This document shows positions 8,522 through 16,794 of a stretch of DNA of 64,000 nt, piece by piece. Position numbers and translations under genes: made by a program. The stretch spans positions 21,298 through 85,297 of the forward strand of contig NZ_LIQQ01000038.1 of the NCBI RefSeq assembly GCF_001418565.1, in the 5' to 3' direction. The notes beneath the pieces are model-generated. The model was not told where the DNA came from and ran no database searches. It worked only from the letters and a program-made list of their open reading frames with translations. Within the stretch, counting starts at the first letter, position 1, and each line of letters begins with the position of its first letter. Source of the DNA: Streptomyces graminilatus. Lineage in GTDB: Bacteria > Actinomycetota > Actinomycetes > Streptomycetales > Streptomycetaceae.

Positions 8522-9396
8522 GACGGGTCCTTCTCGCTGAACGTGGCGGTCACCGTGCCGAGGCCGGAGATCTCCGCGCGGACGGTGACGCCTGCGGTGA
8601 CGGCGACCATGGGGCCGAGCGCCCCGGACAGGACGACCTGGCCGGCCCGCAGGGGGTCTCCGTAGGCGCGGGCCGTACGGGCCAGCCACAACAGGGCGTT
8701 GAGGGGGTCTCCGAGGCAGGCGGCGCCGTCGCCCTCGGAGACGAGGGTGTCGTCGACGTACATCCGCATGGCCGCCTCGCGCGGCTCGAACGCGGTGAGC
8801 GGCAGACGCGCCTCGCCCAGGACGTACAGGCCGCTGGAGGCGTTGTCGGCGACCGTGTCGGTGATGCGGATGTCCCAGTGGGCGACGCGGCTGTCGACGA
8901 TCTCCAGTGCGGGTGTCGCGTAGGCGACGGCCGCGCGGACGTCGGCGGGCTGGATGTCGTCGCCGTCCAGGTCCGCCGCCAGGACGAAGGCGATCTCCGC
9001 CTCGGCCTTCGGCTGGAGCAGCCGTGAGGTGGGCACCTCGGCATCTCCCGAGACGTCCATGTCGGCGAACAGGACCCCGAAGTCGGGCTGGTCCACGCCG
9101 AGTTGCCGCTGGACGGCCGGGGAGGTGAGGCCGATCTTGCGGCCGCTCACGACGGCGCCTTCGGCCAGCCGGAGCCGGTTGAGGCGCTGCTGCACCTGGT
9201 AGGCGCTGTCGATGTCGAGCGTGCCCAGTACGTCGCGGACGGGGGCACACGGTTCCCCCTTGGCCCCCGCCACCAGCAGCCGGTTCGTCGCGGCCTCGAT
9301 CGCTTCCTCGCGTCCCGTCATGGGTTCACCTGTCTCCGTATCGCGGCCGTCGGCGGCCTTCGGTTCGTCTCTCTGCGCGCTGCGGCTGTCCGTCAT
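8518..9396 (-). CDS. mhpD: 2-hydroxypenta-2,4-dienoate hydratase
   Basis: A 292-residue protein (267 if the internal ATG at 9321 is used) of the fumarylacetoacetase-fold hydratase family; it adds water to 2-hydroxypentadienoate giving 4-hydroxy-2-oxovalerate. Family blocks seen are [53 protein letters not shown] and [13 protein letters not shown], in the order of E. coli MhpD. The ATG at 9396 overlaps the dioxygenase stop (ATGA), but the first 25 residues are low-complexity and 9321, preceded by AGGTGA, gives the family's usual length; the true start is unresolved. Confidence 0.94.
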   Translation of the reverse strand: MTDSRSAQRDEPKAADGRDTETGEPMTGREEAIEAATNRLLVAGAKGEPCAPVRDVLGTLDIDSAYQVQQRLNRLRLAEGAVVSGRKIGLTSPAVQRQLGVDQPDFGVLFADMDVSGDAEVPTSRLLQPKAEAEIAFVLAADLDGDDIQPADVRAAVAYATPALEIVDSRVAHWDIRITDTVADNASSGLYVLGEARLPLTAFEPREAAMRMYVDDTLVSEGDGAACLGDPLNALLWLARTARAYGDPLRAGQVVLSGALGPMVAVTAGVTVRAEISGLGTVTATFSEKDPS

Positions 9397-10340
9397 CGGT
9401 CCGCCCCCTGTCGCGCCGTCGCCACCGCGAACCCGGCGATCCACTCCGGGATCGGCGTGTAGAAGCGGGACGTCATCCGGTAGTCGCCGGTCGCGGCGAG
9501 GGACGCGAACGCGGCGATCCAGCTGCGTACCTCGTGGGCCGAGCCGCCGCCCTCCGCGCCCATCCACTCCACGGACCAGGAGTCGACGTCCGTGAGACGG
9601 CCGCTCTCCAGGGTGTCGAGCACGTGGTTGTCCCAGTCCGGATTGATCGGGATCATCGCGGTCGAGCCCGCCGCGTAGTCCCGGCCGGCCTGTACGACCC
9701 GCTCCTCGCCCCGGGCCCGCTGCTCGGGCGTGGGCGGGTGTCCCTCGATGAGCGCGTCGGCCACGCGGGGCGGCGCGCCGTCGAGGACCGGCACCGGCGG
9801 GTCGTGGGAGAGCCCGCCGGAGCCGAGGAAGAGCACGCGCCGGTCGAGCGAGGCCGCTGCCTCGCCGATCGCGGTACCCAGCGCGCGGATGCGGCTGACC
9901 GGGCCGAGCGGAGTGGCGACGCCGTTGACGAAGACCGGTACGACCGGCACCTTGTCGATGCCGCCGAACAGGACCTCCAGCGGCTGTACGAAGCCGTGGT
10001 CGACGGTCATCCGCGCCGACACGGTCAGGTCCACGCCCCGCTCCAGCACACAGCGGGCGAGCGCGCGGGCGGCGTCGGTGTCGACCGACAGAGGCCCGGC
10101 GGCGGAACCGAAGTCGCCGACCGCGTTCGCGCCGGTGGCCAGGCAGAAGGGCGGCATCTCCTTGTAGAAGAAGCCGTTGTAGTGGTCGGGGGCGTACAGG
10201 ACGACCAACTCGGGGTCGAAGTCCCGTACGAAGGAGCGCGCTCCCTCGACCGCCTCCTCGACGGCGGCGAGGACCTCGGGCGCGGGATCGTTCTTCCCGA
10301 TCAGCGGGGAGTGGGACAGACCCACGGCGGCTGCGGTCAC
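9393..10340 (-). CDS. mhpB: 2,3-dihydroxyphenylpropionate/2,3-dihydroxycinnamate 1,2-dioxygenase (extradiol, LigB type)
   Basis: A 315-residue ferrous-iron extradiol ring-cleavage enzyme. Near-identical blocks to E. coli MhpB occur along its length: LSHSPLIGKNDPA, VVLYAPDHYNGFF, MPPFCL, GDFGSAAG, VDHGFVQPLE (catalytic Asp-His), DKVPVVPVFVNGVATPL, VLFLGSGGLSHDPPVP (second active-site His) and the terminal YTPIPEWIAGF. Such similarity makes a C3-side-chain catechol the most likely substrate, which is the best clue to the whole pathway. The start is GTG at 10340, overlapping the stop of the upstream dehydrogenase. Central gene of the minus-strand operon. Confidence 0.95.
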   Translation of the reverse strand: MTAAAVGLSHSPLIGKNDPAPEVLAAVEEAVEGARSFVRDFDPELVVLYAPDHYNGFFYKEMPPFCLATGANAVGDFGSAAGPLSVDTDAARALARCVLERGVDLTVSARMTVDHGFVQPLEVLFGGIDKVPVVPVFVNGVATPLGPVSRIRALGTAIGEAAASLDRRVLFLGSGGLSHDPPVPVLDGAPPRVADALIEGHPPTPEQRARGEERVVQAGRDYAAGSTAMIPINPDWDNHVLDTLESGRLTDVDSWSVEWMGAEGGGSAHEVRSWIAAFASLAATGDYRMTSRFYTPIPEWIAGFAVATARQGADR

Positions 10341-11320
10341 GACGGTTCTCCCTGGGGGTGGATGACGAGCTTGCCGGTCAGCCGCCCGTCGATCATGAGC
10401 TGGAAGCCCTGGTGGATCTCGGCCAGGGGCAGGGTGCGGTCGATGACCGGGCGCAGGCCGGTGGCGTCCATCAGCTTCAGCAGGGAGACCAGCTCACCGC
10501 GGGTGCAGCCGGTCGAGCCGAGGATGCGCTGCTGGAGGTAGAAGACGCGGCCCAGGTCGGCGGGCGGGTTGGTGCCGCTGGTGGCGCCGGCGATGACGAT
10601 CGTGCCGCCGGGCCGCAGCGACTTCAGCGAGTGCGACCAGGTGGCCTCGCCGACCGTCTCGACCACGACGTCCACCCGCTCGGGCAGCCGCTCACCGGTC
10701 GCCACGGCCTTGCGTACGCCCCAGGACTCGGCCTCCCGCCGCTTGTCCTCGCTGCGGCTGGTGGCGTACACCACGGCGCCGGCGGCCACGGCCAGGTTGA
10801 TCGCCGCCGAGGCGACCCCGCCGCCCGCGCCCTGCACCAGGACCCGGTCGCCGGCCCGAAGGCCTGCCTGGGTGAACAGCATCCGGTACGCGGTACCCCA
10901 GGCGACCGGCAGACAGGCGGCCTCGTCGAAGGTGAGCCAGTCCGGCTTCGGGATCAGGTTGCGGGTGGGGACGGACAGATACTCGGCGAAGGCCCCGTTG
11001 TGCCGCTCGGACAGCAGCGCGCGGTTCGGGTCGAGGGTCTCGTCGCCGAGGCCGGCGTCCGGGTCGGCGAGCACGGGGTGGACAAGGACCGGGGTGCCGT
11101 TCTCGTCGTATCCCGCCGCGTCGCAGCCGAGGACGATCGGCAGCCGCTCGGGAGGATGGCCCACCCCGCGCAGGGTCCACAGGTCGTGCATGTTGAGCGA
11201 CGACGCGACCACACGGACCGTGGACCATCCGGGGCGCGGCTCGGGCTTGGGGATGTCCTCCAGGACGAGCCCCGACAGCGGGGCGGTCGCGCTCTGGGAG
11301 GTGGCGATTGCGGCAAGCAT
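10337..11320 (-). CDS. Zinc-type/quinone-oxidoreductase-like medium-chain dehydrogenase
   Basis: A 327-residue MDR-superfamily protein and the first gene of the minus-strand operon. An N-terminal GroES-like domain (LNMHDLWTLRG, ILGCDAAGY) is followed by a Rossmann domain with VLVQGAGGGVASAAI (about 155-169). Structural-zinc cysteines of alcohol dehydrogenases are not evident, so it is closer to the NADPH:quinone oxidoreductase branch. It has no counterpart in E. coli hca or mhp. It could reduce an unsaturated or ketone side chain before ring attack, or oxidise a side-chain alcohol; the sequence does not decide. ATG at 11320 with GGGAGAG upstream. Confidence 0.82.
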   Translation of the reverse strand: MLAAIATSQSATAPLSGLVLEDIPKPEPRPGWSTVRVVASSLNMHDLWTLRGVGHPPERLPIVLGCDAAGYDENGTPVLVHPVLADPDAGLGDETLDPNRALLSERHNGAFAEYLSVPTRNLIPKPDWLTFDEAACLPVAWGTAYRMLFTQAGLRAGDRVLVQGAGGGVASAAINLAVAAGAVVYATSRSEDKRREAESWGVRKAVATGERLPERVDVVVETVGEATWSHSLKSLRPGGTIVIAGATSGTNPPADLGRVFYLQQRILGSTGCTRGELVSLLKLMDATGLRPVIDRTLPLAEIHQGFQLMIDGRLTGKLVIHPQGEPS

Positions 11321-11339
11321 GCGCCCACGCTCTCCCGGG

Positions 11340-11352
11340 TGGACGAAGTCCG
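11340..11352. promoter_or_regulatory. Imperfect IclR-like site in the divergent promoter region
   Basis: TGGACGAAGTCCG contains GGAC (11341-11344) and GTCC (11348-11351) around a 3-base spacer. It resembles the TGGAC-GCCT-GTCCA palindrome at the iclR promoter, with a spacer one base shorter. It lies 20 bases before the start of the minus-strand operon. Confidence 0.35.
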
Positions 11353-11359
11353 ACAGCGC

Positions 11360-11392
11360 GTGTGCCACTCTGCGGCACAGGACGTGGCACAC
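11360..11392. promoter_or_regulatory. Nested inverted repeats in the divergent hca/mhp promoter region
   Basis: GTGTGCCAC (11360-11368) and GTGGCACAC (11384-11392) form a perfect 9-base inverted repeat with 15 bases between. Inside it, TGTGCC (11361-11366) also pairs with GGCACA (11374-11379), so three half-sites are spaced about one helical turn apart. This is the core of the only gap (11321-11419) between the two catabolic operons and is probably the binding site of their shared regulator. Confidence 0.6.
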
Positions 11393-11419
11393 CTTCCGCC
11401 GCTGCTGTTGCCTGTGCGC

Positions 11420-12772
11420 ATGACCTCGACGAACGAACCCCAGGGCGCCGCCACGGCGGCACCGCGCGGCGCGCTCAGGCGCCCGGCGGACCTGGCACGG
11501 AACCTCGACGTCTCCGGGCTCGTGGACACCGAGGGCGGGCTGCTGGATCGCGTCATCTTCACCGACCAGGAGCTGTACCGGCAGGAGCTGCGCCGTGTCT
11601 TCGCGCCGAGCTGGCTGTTCCTCGCGCACACCGACCAGTTCCACAAGCCCGGCGACTTCTTCACCACGTACATGGGCGAGGACCCCGTCATCGTCACCCT
11701 CGACCGTGACAGGCGAATCCGCGCCTACCTCAACTCCTGCCGCCACCGGGGCGCCCGCCTCTGCCGTGCCGACTTCGGGCAGACCCGCAACTTCACGTGC
11801 ACCTACCACGGTTGGTCCTTCAACCTGGACGGCTCGCTGGTCAGCGTCCCCAACAAGGACGGCTACCCGGACGACTTCGAGGAGGGCAAGTGGGGCCTCG
11901 TCGAGGTCCCGCACGTGGAGACCTACCGCGGCCTCGTCTTCGGCACCTGGAATCCGCAGCCGGTCCCGCTGCGCGAGTCGCTCGGTGACATGGCCTGGTA
12001 CATGGACGCCATGCTCGACCACGACGACGAGGGCACTGTCGTCGTCGGTGGGGTCCACAAGTGGGTCCTGGAGGGCAACTGGAAGCTGGCGGCGGAGCAG
12101 TTCGCCACCGACTGGTACCACGTCAACATGAGCCACGCCTCCGCGCTCATGCTCCTCGCGCCGGCCGGCAAGAAGCCCCGGGACGAGGTCGTGCACCGCA
12201 CCGGCCGCCAGTACTCCGACGCCAACGGCAACGGCGCCGGCTTCCCGGTCCACCCCAGGAACCGCTTCGACGCCCGGACCGTGCACGAGTGGACGGACTA
12301 CGACGCCCTGCGCGAACGCCTCGGCGAGGCCCGCGTGGAAGGCCCGCTCACCAACGGGCACGCCACTGTCTTCCCGAACTTCTCCTACCTCCCCGTCAAC
12401 GGCTCCGTCCGCGTCTGGCACCCCAAGGGCCCGGACAAGATGGAGGTCTGGGCCTGGACCGTCGTCGACAAGTCGATGCCAGAGGAGGTCCGCGAGGCCC
12501 AACGCCTTTACAACCTGCGGACGTTCGGGCCCAGCGGGATCTTCGAGCAGGACGACGGCGAGAACTGGAGCGAGGTGCAGGCCATCTCGCAGGGCTTCAT
12601 CACCAACGGAGTCCCCCTCAACTACCAGATGGGGCTGGGCTCGGAGCGCGAGGACGGCCGCCACCCCGGCAGGACCAGCGAGTTGTACAGCGACGCGGCC
12701 GGACGCGCCTTCTACGGGCGCTGGCGCGAGCTGATGAACACCCCCGCATGGCACGAGGAGAGCAAGGCATGA
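11420..12772 (+). CDS. hcaE: Rieske aromatic-ring-hydroxylating dioxygenase, large (alpha) subunit
   Basis: A 450-residue catalytic subunit that adds O2 to an aromatic ring giving a cis-dihydrodiol. The Rieske cluster ligands are CRHRG and CTYHGW with 17 residues between; the mononuclear iron site is DWYHVNMSH (Asp/His/His spacing) in the C-terminal domain. Length fits the biphenyl/phenylpropionate dioxygenase class. First gene of the plus-strand operon, ATG at 11420; its stop overlaps the ferredoxin start. With ferredoxin, reductase, beta subunit and dihydrodiol dehydrogenase next to it, this is a complete three-component system. The symbol is by pathway analogy with E. coli HcaE; the substrate is inferred from the MhpB partner. 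Confidence 0.92.
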   Translation: MTSTNEPQGAATAAPRGALRRPADLARNLDVSGLVDTEGGLLDRVIFTDQELYRQELRRVFAPSWLFLAHTDQFHKPGDFFTTYMGEDPVIVTLDRDRRIRAYLNSCRHRGARLCRADFGQTRNFTCTYHGWSFNLDGSLVSVPNKDGYPDDFEEGKWGLVEVPHVETYRGLVFGTWNPQPVPLRESLGDMAWYMDAMLDHDDEGTVVVGGVHKWVLEGNWKLAAEQFATDWYHVNMSHASALMLLAPAGKKPRDEVVHRTGRQYSDANGNGAGFPVHPRNRFDARTVHEWTDYDALRERLGEARVEGPLTNGHATVFPNFSYLPVNGSVRVWHPKGPDKMEVWAWTVVDKSMPEEVREAQRLYNLRTFGPSGIFEQDDGENWSEVQAISQGFITNGVPLNYQMGLGSEREDGRHPGRTSELYSDAAGRAFYGRWRELMNTPAWHEESKA

Positions 12773-13107
12773 GCAGCACCGGCATTCGCGTCGCCGCCCT
12801 GGACGACATCCCCGAGGGCGAGGGCATCGCCATCGACAAGGCGATCACCGGCACCGCCGACAACATCGCCCTGCTGCGCGACACCGACGACAGCGTCTAC
12901 GCGCTCGACGACACCTGCACCCACGAGACGGCCTCGCTCGCCGACGGCTGGGTGGAGGACGGGTTCGTCGAGTGCCCGCTGCACTCCAGCAAGTTCTGCC
13001 TGAAGAGCGGCGAGGTCCAGGGCCTGCCCGCGACGAGGAACGCCTGCCCGCACCGCGTCGAGGTGCGCGACGGCGAGGTCTGGCTCTTCCCGGGAGAAGC
13101 GCCGTGA
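12769..13107 (+). CDS. hcaC: Rieske [2Fe-2S] ferredoxin of the dioxygenase system
   Basis: A 112-residue electron carrier with the Rieske motif CTHETASL then CPLHSSKF (C-x-H, C-x2-H; about residues 44-68) and the terminal RVEVRDGEVWLFP strand typical of BphF/HcaC ferredoxins. It passes electrons from the reductase encoded next to the alpha subunit encoded before. ATG at 12769 overlaps the alpha-subunit stop, and its own stop overlaps the reductase GTG, so all three are translationally coupled. Confidence 0.94.
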   Translation: MSSTGIRVAALDDIPEGEGIAIDKAITGTADNIALLRDTDDSVYALDDTCTHETASLADGWVEDGFVECPLHSSKFCLKSGEVQGLPATRNACPHRVEVRDGEVWLFPGEAP

Positions 13108-14309
13108 GCGTCGGGCGCGTGGTGATCGTGGGCGGCGGCATCGCCGGGGTCGGCACGGCGGCGGCTCTGCGGACCGGCGGTTTCGACGGCGAGGTCACCC
13201 TCGTCGACGCCGGTGAGTTCCCCTACGACCGGCCACCGCTGTCGAAGGACTTCCTGACCGGCACCAGGGACCTCAAGGAGATCGCCCTCCAGCCCCCGCA
13301 GTGGTACGACGACCAGCGCGTCCGCCTGGTCAACCGGACCGCCGTGACCGCGCTGCGGCCCCGGGACGGAGCCGTCGAACTCGCCGACGGCCGCCTGCTG
13401 CCCGCCGACCGTGTCGTCCTCGCGACCGGCGGCGCCGCGGCCCGCCCGCCGATCCCCGGCGCCGACAGCGACCGCGTGCACGTCCTGCGCACTGCCGACG
13501 ACGCCGACCGGCTGCGCCTCGCGCTCAGCCCAGGCGCCCACATCCTCGTCGTCGGCGCCGGCCTGATCGGCGCCGAGGTCGCGTCCACCGCCGTACGCCT
13601 CGGCTGCCAGGTCGACCTGGTCGACCCCGTGGCCGTCCCCTTGGCCCCGGTCCTCGGCCCGGACCTGGCGGCCTGGCTGCACGGACTGCACGCCAAGAAC
13701 CACGTCACCACCCTGCACGCCTCCGTGGAGTCCTTCACAGAGCGCAGTAATGGCATCGAGGCGCGGCTCACCTCGTCGACCGGCCCGCGGTTGTACGACG
13801 CCGTCGTCCTCGGCGTCGGGATGGTGCCCTGCGTCGACCTCGCCCGGACGGCCGGTCTCGATGTGGACCGGGGAATCCTGGTCGACGCCGGGCAAATGAC
13901 GTCCAACCCGGCCGTACTGGCCGTCGGCGATCCGGCCCGCGTCCGCGACGAGCACCGCGCCGAGCACTGGGAGGCCGCCCAGCAGGACGGCGCCCGCGCC
14001 GCCGCCACCCTCCTCGGTGCCGCACCGCCGGAGCCTTCGGCGTCCTGGTTCTGGACCGACCGGCACGCACGGCACATCGAGGCGGTCGGACACATGGACA
14101 CGGCTTCCGACACAGTCCTGCGGGGTTCCTTCGACGGACCGTCCTGCGCGGTCTTCGGCCTGCGCGACGGGTTGGTGGTCGCGGCTGCGTCCGTCGACGA
14201 CCCGGCCGCCGTACGCGCGGCACGCCGCCTGATCGACCGCCGTATCCCGGCCGACGCGGCCCGGCTGGCCGACCCGTCCGTCAAACCGCGCGACCTGCTG
14301 CGCGGCTGA
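13104..14309 (+). CDS. hcaD: NAD(P)H-dependent ferredoxin reductase (FAD) of the dioxygenase system
   Basis: A 401-residue flavoprotein like BphA4/HcaD. It has an FAD-binding VIVGGGIAGVGTAAALR at the N-terminus, the PYDRPPLSKDFL segment characteristic of ferredoxin reductases of this class, the NAD-binding VVGAGLIGAEVAST at about 150-165, and the C-terminal WFWTDRH motif. GTG start at 13104 overlaps the ferredoxin stop. It oxidises NADH and reduces the Rieske ferredoxin. The final VKPRDLLRG tail is also common in this family. Confidence 0.94.
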   Translation: MSVGRVVIVGGGIAGVGTAAALRTGGFDGEVTLVDAGEFPYDRPPLSKDFLTGTRDLKEIALQPPQWYDDQRVRLVNRTAVTALRPRDGAVELADGRLLPADRVVLATGGAAARPPIPGADSDRVHVLRTADDADRLRLALSPGAHILVVGAGLIGAEVASTAVRLGCQVDLVDPVAVPLAPVLGPDLAAWLHGLHAKNHVTTLHASVESFTERSNGIEARLTSSTGPRLYDAVVLGVGMVPCVDLARTAGLDVDRGILVDAGQMTSNPAVLAVGDPARVRDEHRAEHWEAAQQDGARAAATLLGAAPPEPSASWFWTDRHARHIEAVGHMDTASDTVLRGSFDGPSCAVFGLRDGLVVAAASVDDPAAVRAARRLIDRRIPADAARLADPSVKPRDLLRG

Positions 14310-14409
14310 CGCACCCGCCGCGCACCACCGGGCCCGGACCGCACAGCCCATACCCGCCCACACCCGCCCAGACCTGCCCGCCGAACCGGAGAAGGGACGA
14401 GAGGACACC

Positions 14410-14985
14410 GTGAGCACACCCACCGACCGGCTCCGGTCACGCGCGGGAGAACGCGCCGACCGGGACACGCACTTCGAGGTCGAGCAGTTCTACTACGAGG
14501 AGGCCGCCCTCCTCGACGAGGGCCGCTACGCCGACTGGCTCGACCTGCTCGCCGACGACCTCGACTACTGGATGCCCACCCGCACCAACCGGCTGCGCCG
14601 CCAACAGGCCCTGTCGGTGGCCGCGCGCGGCGAGGCCGCCTTCTACGACGAGACCAAGGAGAGCCTCGCCTGGCGCATCCGCCGCTTCGACTCCGGAATG
14701 GCCTGGGCCGAGGACCCGCCCTCCAGGACCCGGCACCTGATCACCAACGTCATGGTCAGGCATGTGGACCCGGCCGACCACGAGGGGTTCACGGAGAACG
14801 ACCTGTGCGTCGGCTCGGCGTTCCTGGTCTACCGCAACCGCCTCGAACGCGAGGAGAACGTCTTCGCCGGCGGGCGCACCGACATCCTGCGCAAGGCCGC
14901 CGACGGACGGCTCCAGATCGCCCGCCGGACCATCCTCCTCGACCAGAACATCCTCCAGGCCAAGAACATCTCGACCTTCTTCTGA
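14410..14985 (+). CDS. hcaF: Aromatic-ring-hydroxylating dioxygenase small (beta) subunit
   Basis: A 191-residue structural subunit of the alpha3beta3 oxygenase, with the SnoaL/NTF2-like fold. Conserved segments: FEVEQFYYEEAALLDEGRY, WLDLLADDLDYWMPTRTNR, TRHLITNVMV, VYRNRLEREENVFAGGR and ILLDQNILQAKNISTFF. Length matches BphA2/HcaF. GTG at 14410 with GAGAGGACACC upstream. It is placed after the reductase and not next to alpha, an order different from E. coli hcaEFCBD; a 100-base gap precedes it in which I see no other feature. Confidence 0.93.
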   Translation: MSTPTDRLRSRAGERADRDTHFEVEQFYYEEAALLDEGRYADWLDLLADDLDYWMPTRTNRLRRQQALSVAARGEAAFYDETKESLAWRIRRFDSGMAWAEDPPSRTRHLITNVMVRHVDPADHEGFTENDLCVGSAFLVYRNRLEREENVFAGGRTDILRKAADGRLQIARRTILLDQNILQAKNISTFF

Positions 14986-15032
14986 CGCCTCAGACCACCC
15001 AGCCCCCTCTGACTGCTTCGACAGGACTCACC

Positions 15033-15905
15033 GTGACCGACCTCGAACTCAAGCACCATCAAGTGGCCACCTCCCTCGGCGAGATCGCCGTGGCCGAAGT
15101 CGGCGAGGGACCGGTGCTGGTCATGCTGCACGGCGGCGGCCCCGGCGCCTCCGGTGTCAGCAACTACCACCAGAACCTGCCCGCCCTGGCACGCCACTTC
15201 CGTGTGATCCTGCCCGACCAGCCCGGTTTCGGGGGCAGTTACCGGCCCGGGGAACAGGATCTGGCGGAACGGTCGATCACCGAGATCGGTGTCGACGCGC
15301 TGTTCCAGGCACTCGACTCCCTCGGCATCGGCACCTTCCACCTGCTCGGCAACAGCCTCGGCGGTGCCGCCGCGATCGCCATGGCCCAGCAGCGTCCCGA
15401 GCGGGTTACCCGGCTGGTGCTCATGGCGCCGGGCGGCGGCTGGCTGCCCTTCGGGCCCACCCCCACGGAGGGGCAGAAGGAGATGTTCCGCTACTACAAC
15501 GCCGGCGGCCCCAGCGAGAAGAAGATGGCCGCGTTCATCCGCACCATGGTCTACGACCACAAGCAGTTCGGCGAGGACGTCGTCCGCGCCCGCTACGAGG
15601 CCTCCCTCGACACGAGCCACATCGCCTTCTACCACTACTACAACGCGGCCTTCGCGAAGCGCGGCGGCATGGACCCGCTCTGGCGCGATCTCCACAAGAT
15701 CAAGGCGCCGACGCTGCTGCTGTGGGGCCGGGACGACCGCACCATCACGCTCGACGGCGCCCAACTGATGCTCAAGCAGATCCGGGACGTGCAACTCCAC
15801 GTGTTCGGCAAGTGCGGGCACTGGGTCCAACTGGAGCGGCAGCACGAGTTCGAGCGCCTGGTCACGGGCTTCCTTGCCGAGGAGACGACGGAGGCGGCGT
15901 CATGA
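15033..15905 (+). CDS. mhpC: Alpha/beta-hydrolase, meta-cleavage product (C-C bond) hydrolase
   Basis: A 290-residue serine hydrolase related to MhpC/BphD, which split the yellow ring-fission product into hydroxypentadienoate and an acid. Seen are the oxyanion loop MLHGGGPGASG (about 30-40), the nucleophile elbow LLGNSLGGAAA, an acidic residue in LLLWGRDDRTI and the catalytic histidine in KCGHWVQLE. GTG at 15033 is the start giving the family's usual N-terminus. Stop overlaps the dehydrogenase ATG. Together with MhpB and MhpD it completes ring opening; the symbol is given by pathway position. Confidence 0.9.
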   Translation: MTDLELKHHQVATSLGEIAVAEVGEGPVLVMLHGGGPGASGVSNYHQNLPALARHFRVILPDQPGFGGSYRPGEQDLAERSITEIGVDALFQALDSLGIGTFHLLGNSLGGAAAIAMAQQRPERVTRLVLMAPGGGWLPFGPTPTEGQKEMFRYYNAGGPSEKKMAAFIRTMVYDHKQFGEDVVRARYEASLDTSHIAFYHYYNAAFAKRGGMDPLWRDLHKIKAPTLLLWGRDDRTITLDGAQLMLKQIRDVQLHVFGKCGHWVQLERQHEFERLVTGFLAEETTEAAS

Positions 15906-16756
15906 GCGGAAGCGTCATAAGTGGTGGCGGCTGGCTGGAGGGCTACACGGCCCTGATCACCGGGGGCGGTTCGGGCATCGGCCGCGCGGTGGCCGAGCGT
16001 TTCCTCGCCGAGGGTGCCTCGGTGACGATCGTCGGCCGGGACAAGGACCGGCTGGACGAGGTCGTCGACGCGGCCCCCGACCCGTCCCGTATCCACGCCG
16101 TGGCGGCCGACGTACGCGACTCGGCCGCTCTGCACTCCGCTGTCGCCGGGACCGTCGACCGTTTCGGCAAGCTGGACACGCTCGTCGCCAACGCCGGCAT
16201 GTGGGACTACCAGCGCCAGCTCACCCGGCTGAGCGGCCAGGAGCTGGACTCCGCCTTCGACGAGATCTTCTCGGTCAACGTCAAGGGATACGTCCTCGCC
16301 GCCGAAGCGGCCTGGCGGGAGCTGGTGAAGACCCGCGGCAGCATCATCATGACCCTGTCCAACGCCTCCTTCTACGTCAACGGCGGCGGCCCCCTCTACA
16401 CCGCCAGCAAGCACGCCTGCCTGGGCCTGATGCGCGAACTCGCCTACGAGCTGGCCCCCAAGGTCCGCGTCAACGGCGTCGCCTGCGGCGGCATGAACAC
16501 CGACCTTCGGGGCCCCGAGTCGCTCGCCCTGTCCGGCCGCTCGATCGCGTCGTCGTTCGCGAAGAAGACCCCGGACGCCCCGCCGCCGCCCATCCCGCTG
16601 CACGACTCCAGCACGGACCCGCGCGACTTCACCGGCTCGTACGTGCTGCTCGCCGCCCGTGAGCAGAGCGGACCGATCACCGGGCAGGCGATCAGCGTCG
16701 ACGGCGGAATCGGCGTACGCGGCTTCGCGACCGCCGCAGGCGGCGACCACCTCTGA
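15902..16756 (+). CDS. hcaB: cis-dihydrodiol dehydrogenase (short-chain dehydrogenase)
   Basis: A 284-residue SDR enzyme that would oxidise the dioxygenase product to the catechol. Cofactor motif TGGGSGIGRA (about 19-28), NAG motif VANAGMWDY, catalytic Ser in SNAS and the YTASK dyad. VACGGMNTDLRGP and the long loop after it are typical of BphB/HcaB-type dihydrodiol dehydrogenases rather than generic SDRs. ATG at 15902 overlaps the hydrolase stop. Its place next to the dioxygenase genes supports the role. Confidence 0.92.
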   Translation: MSGSVISGGGWLEGYTALITGGGSGIGRAVAERFLAEGASVTIVGRDKDRLDEVVDAAPDPSRIHAVAADVRDSAALHSAVAGTVDRFGKLDTLVANAGMWDYQRQLTRLSGQELDSAFDEIFSVNVKGYVLAAEAAWRELVKTRGSIIMTLSNASFYVNGGGPLYTASKHACLGLMRELAYELAPKVRVNGVACGGMNTDLRGPESLALSGRSIASSFAKKTPDAPPPPIPLHDSSTDPRDFTGSYVLLAAREQSGPITGQAISVDGGIGVRGFATAAGGDHL

Positions 16757-16794
16757 CCTCTGACCATCCGGCGCAGCTCAACGAGGAGCCGCTC

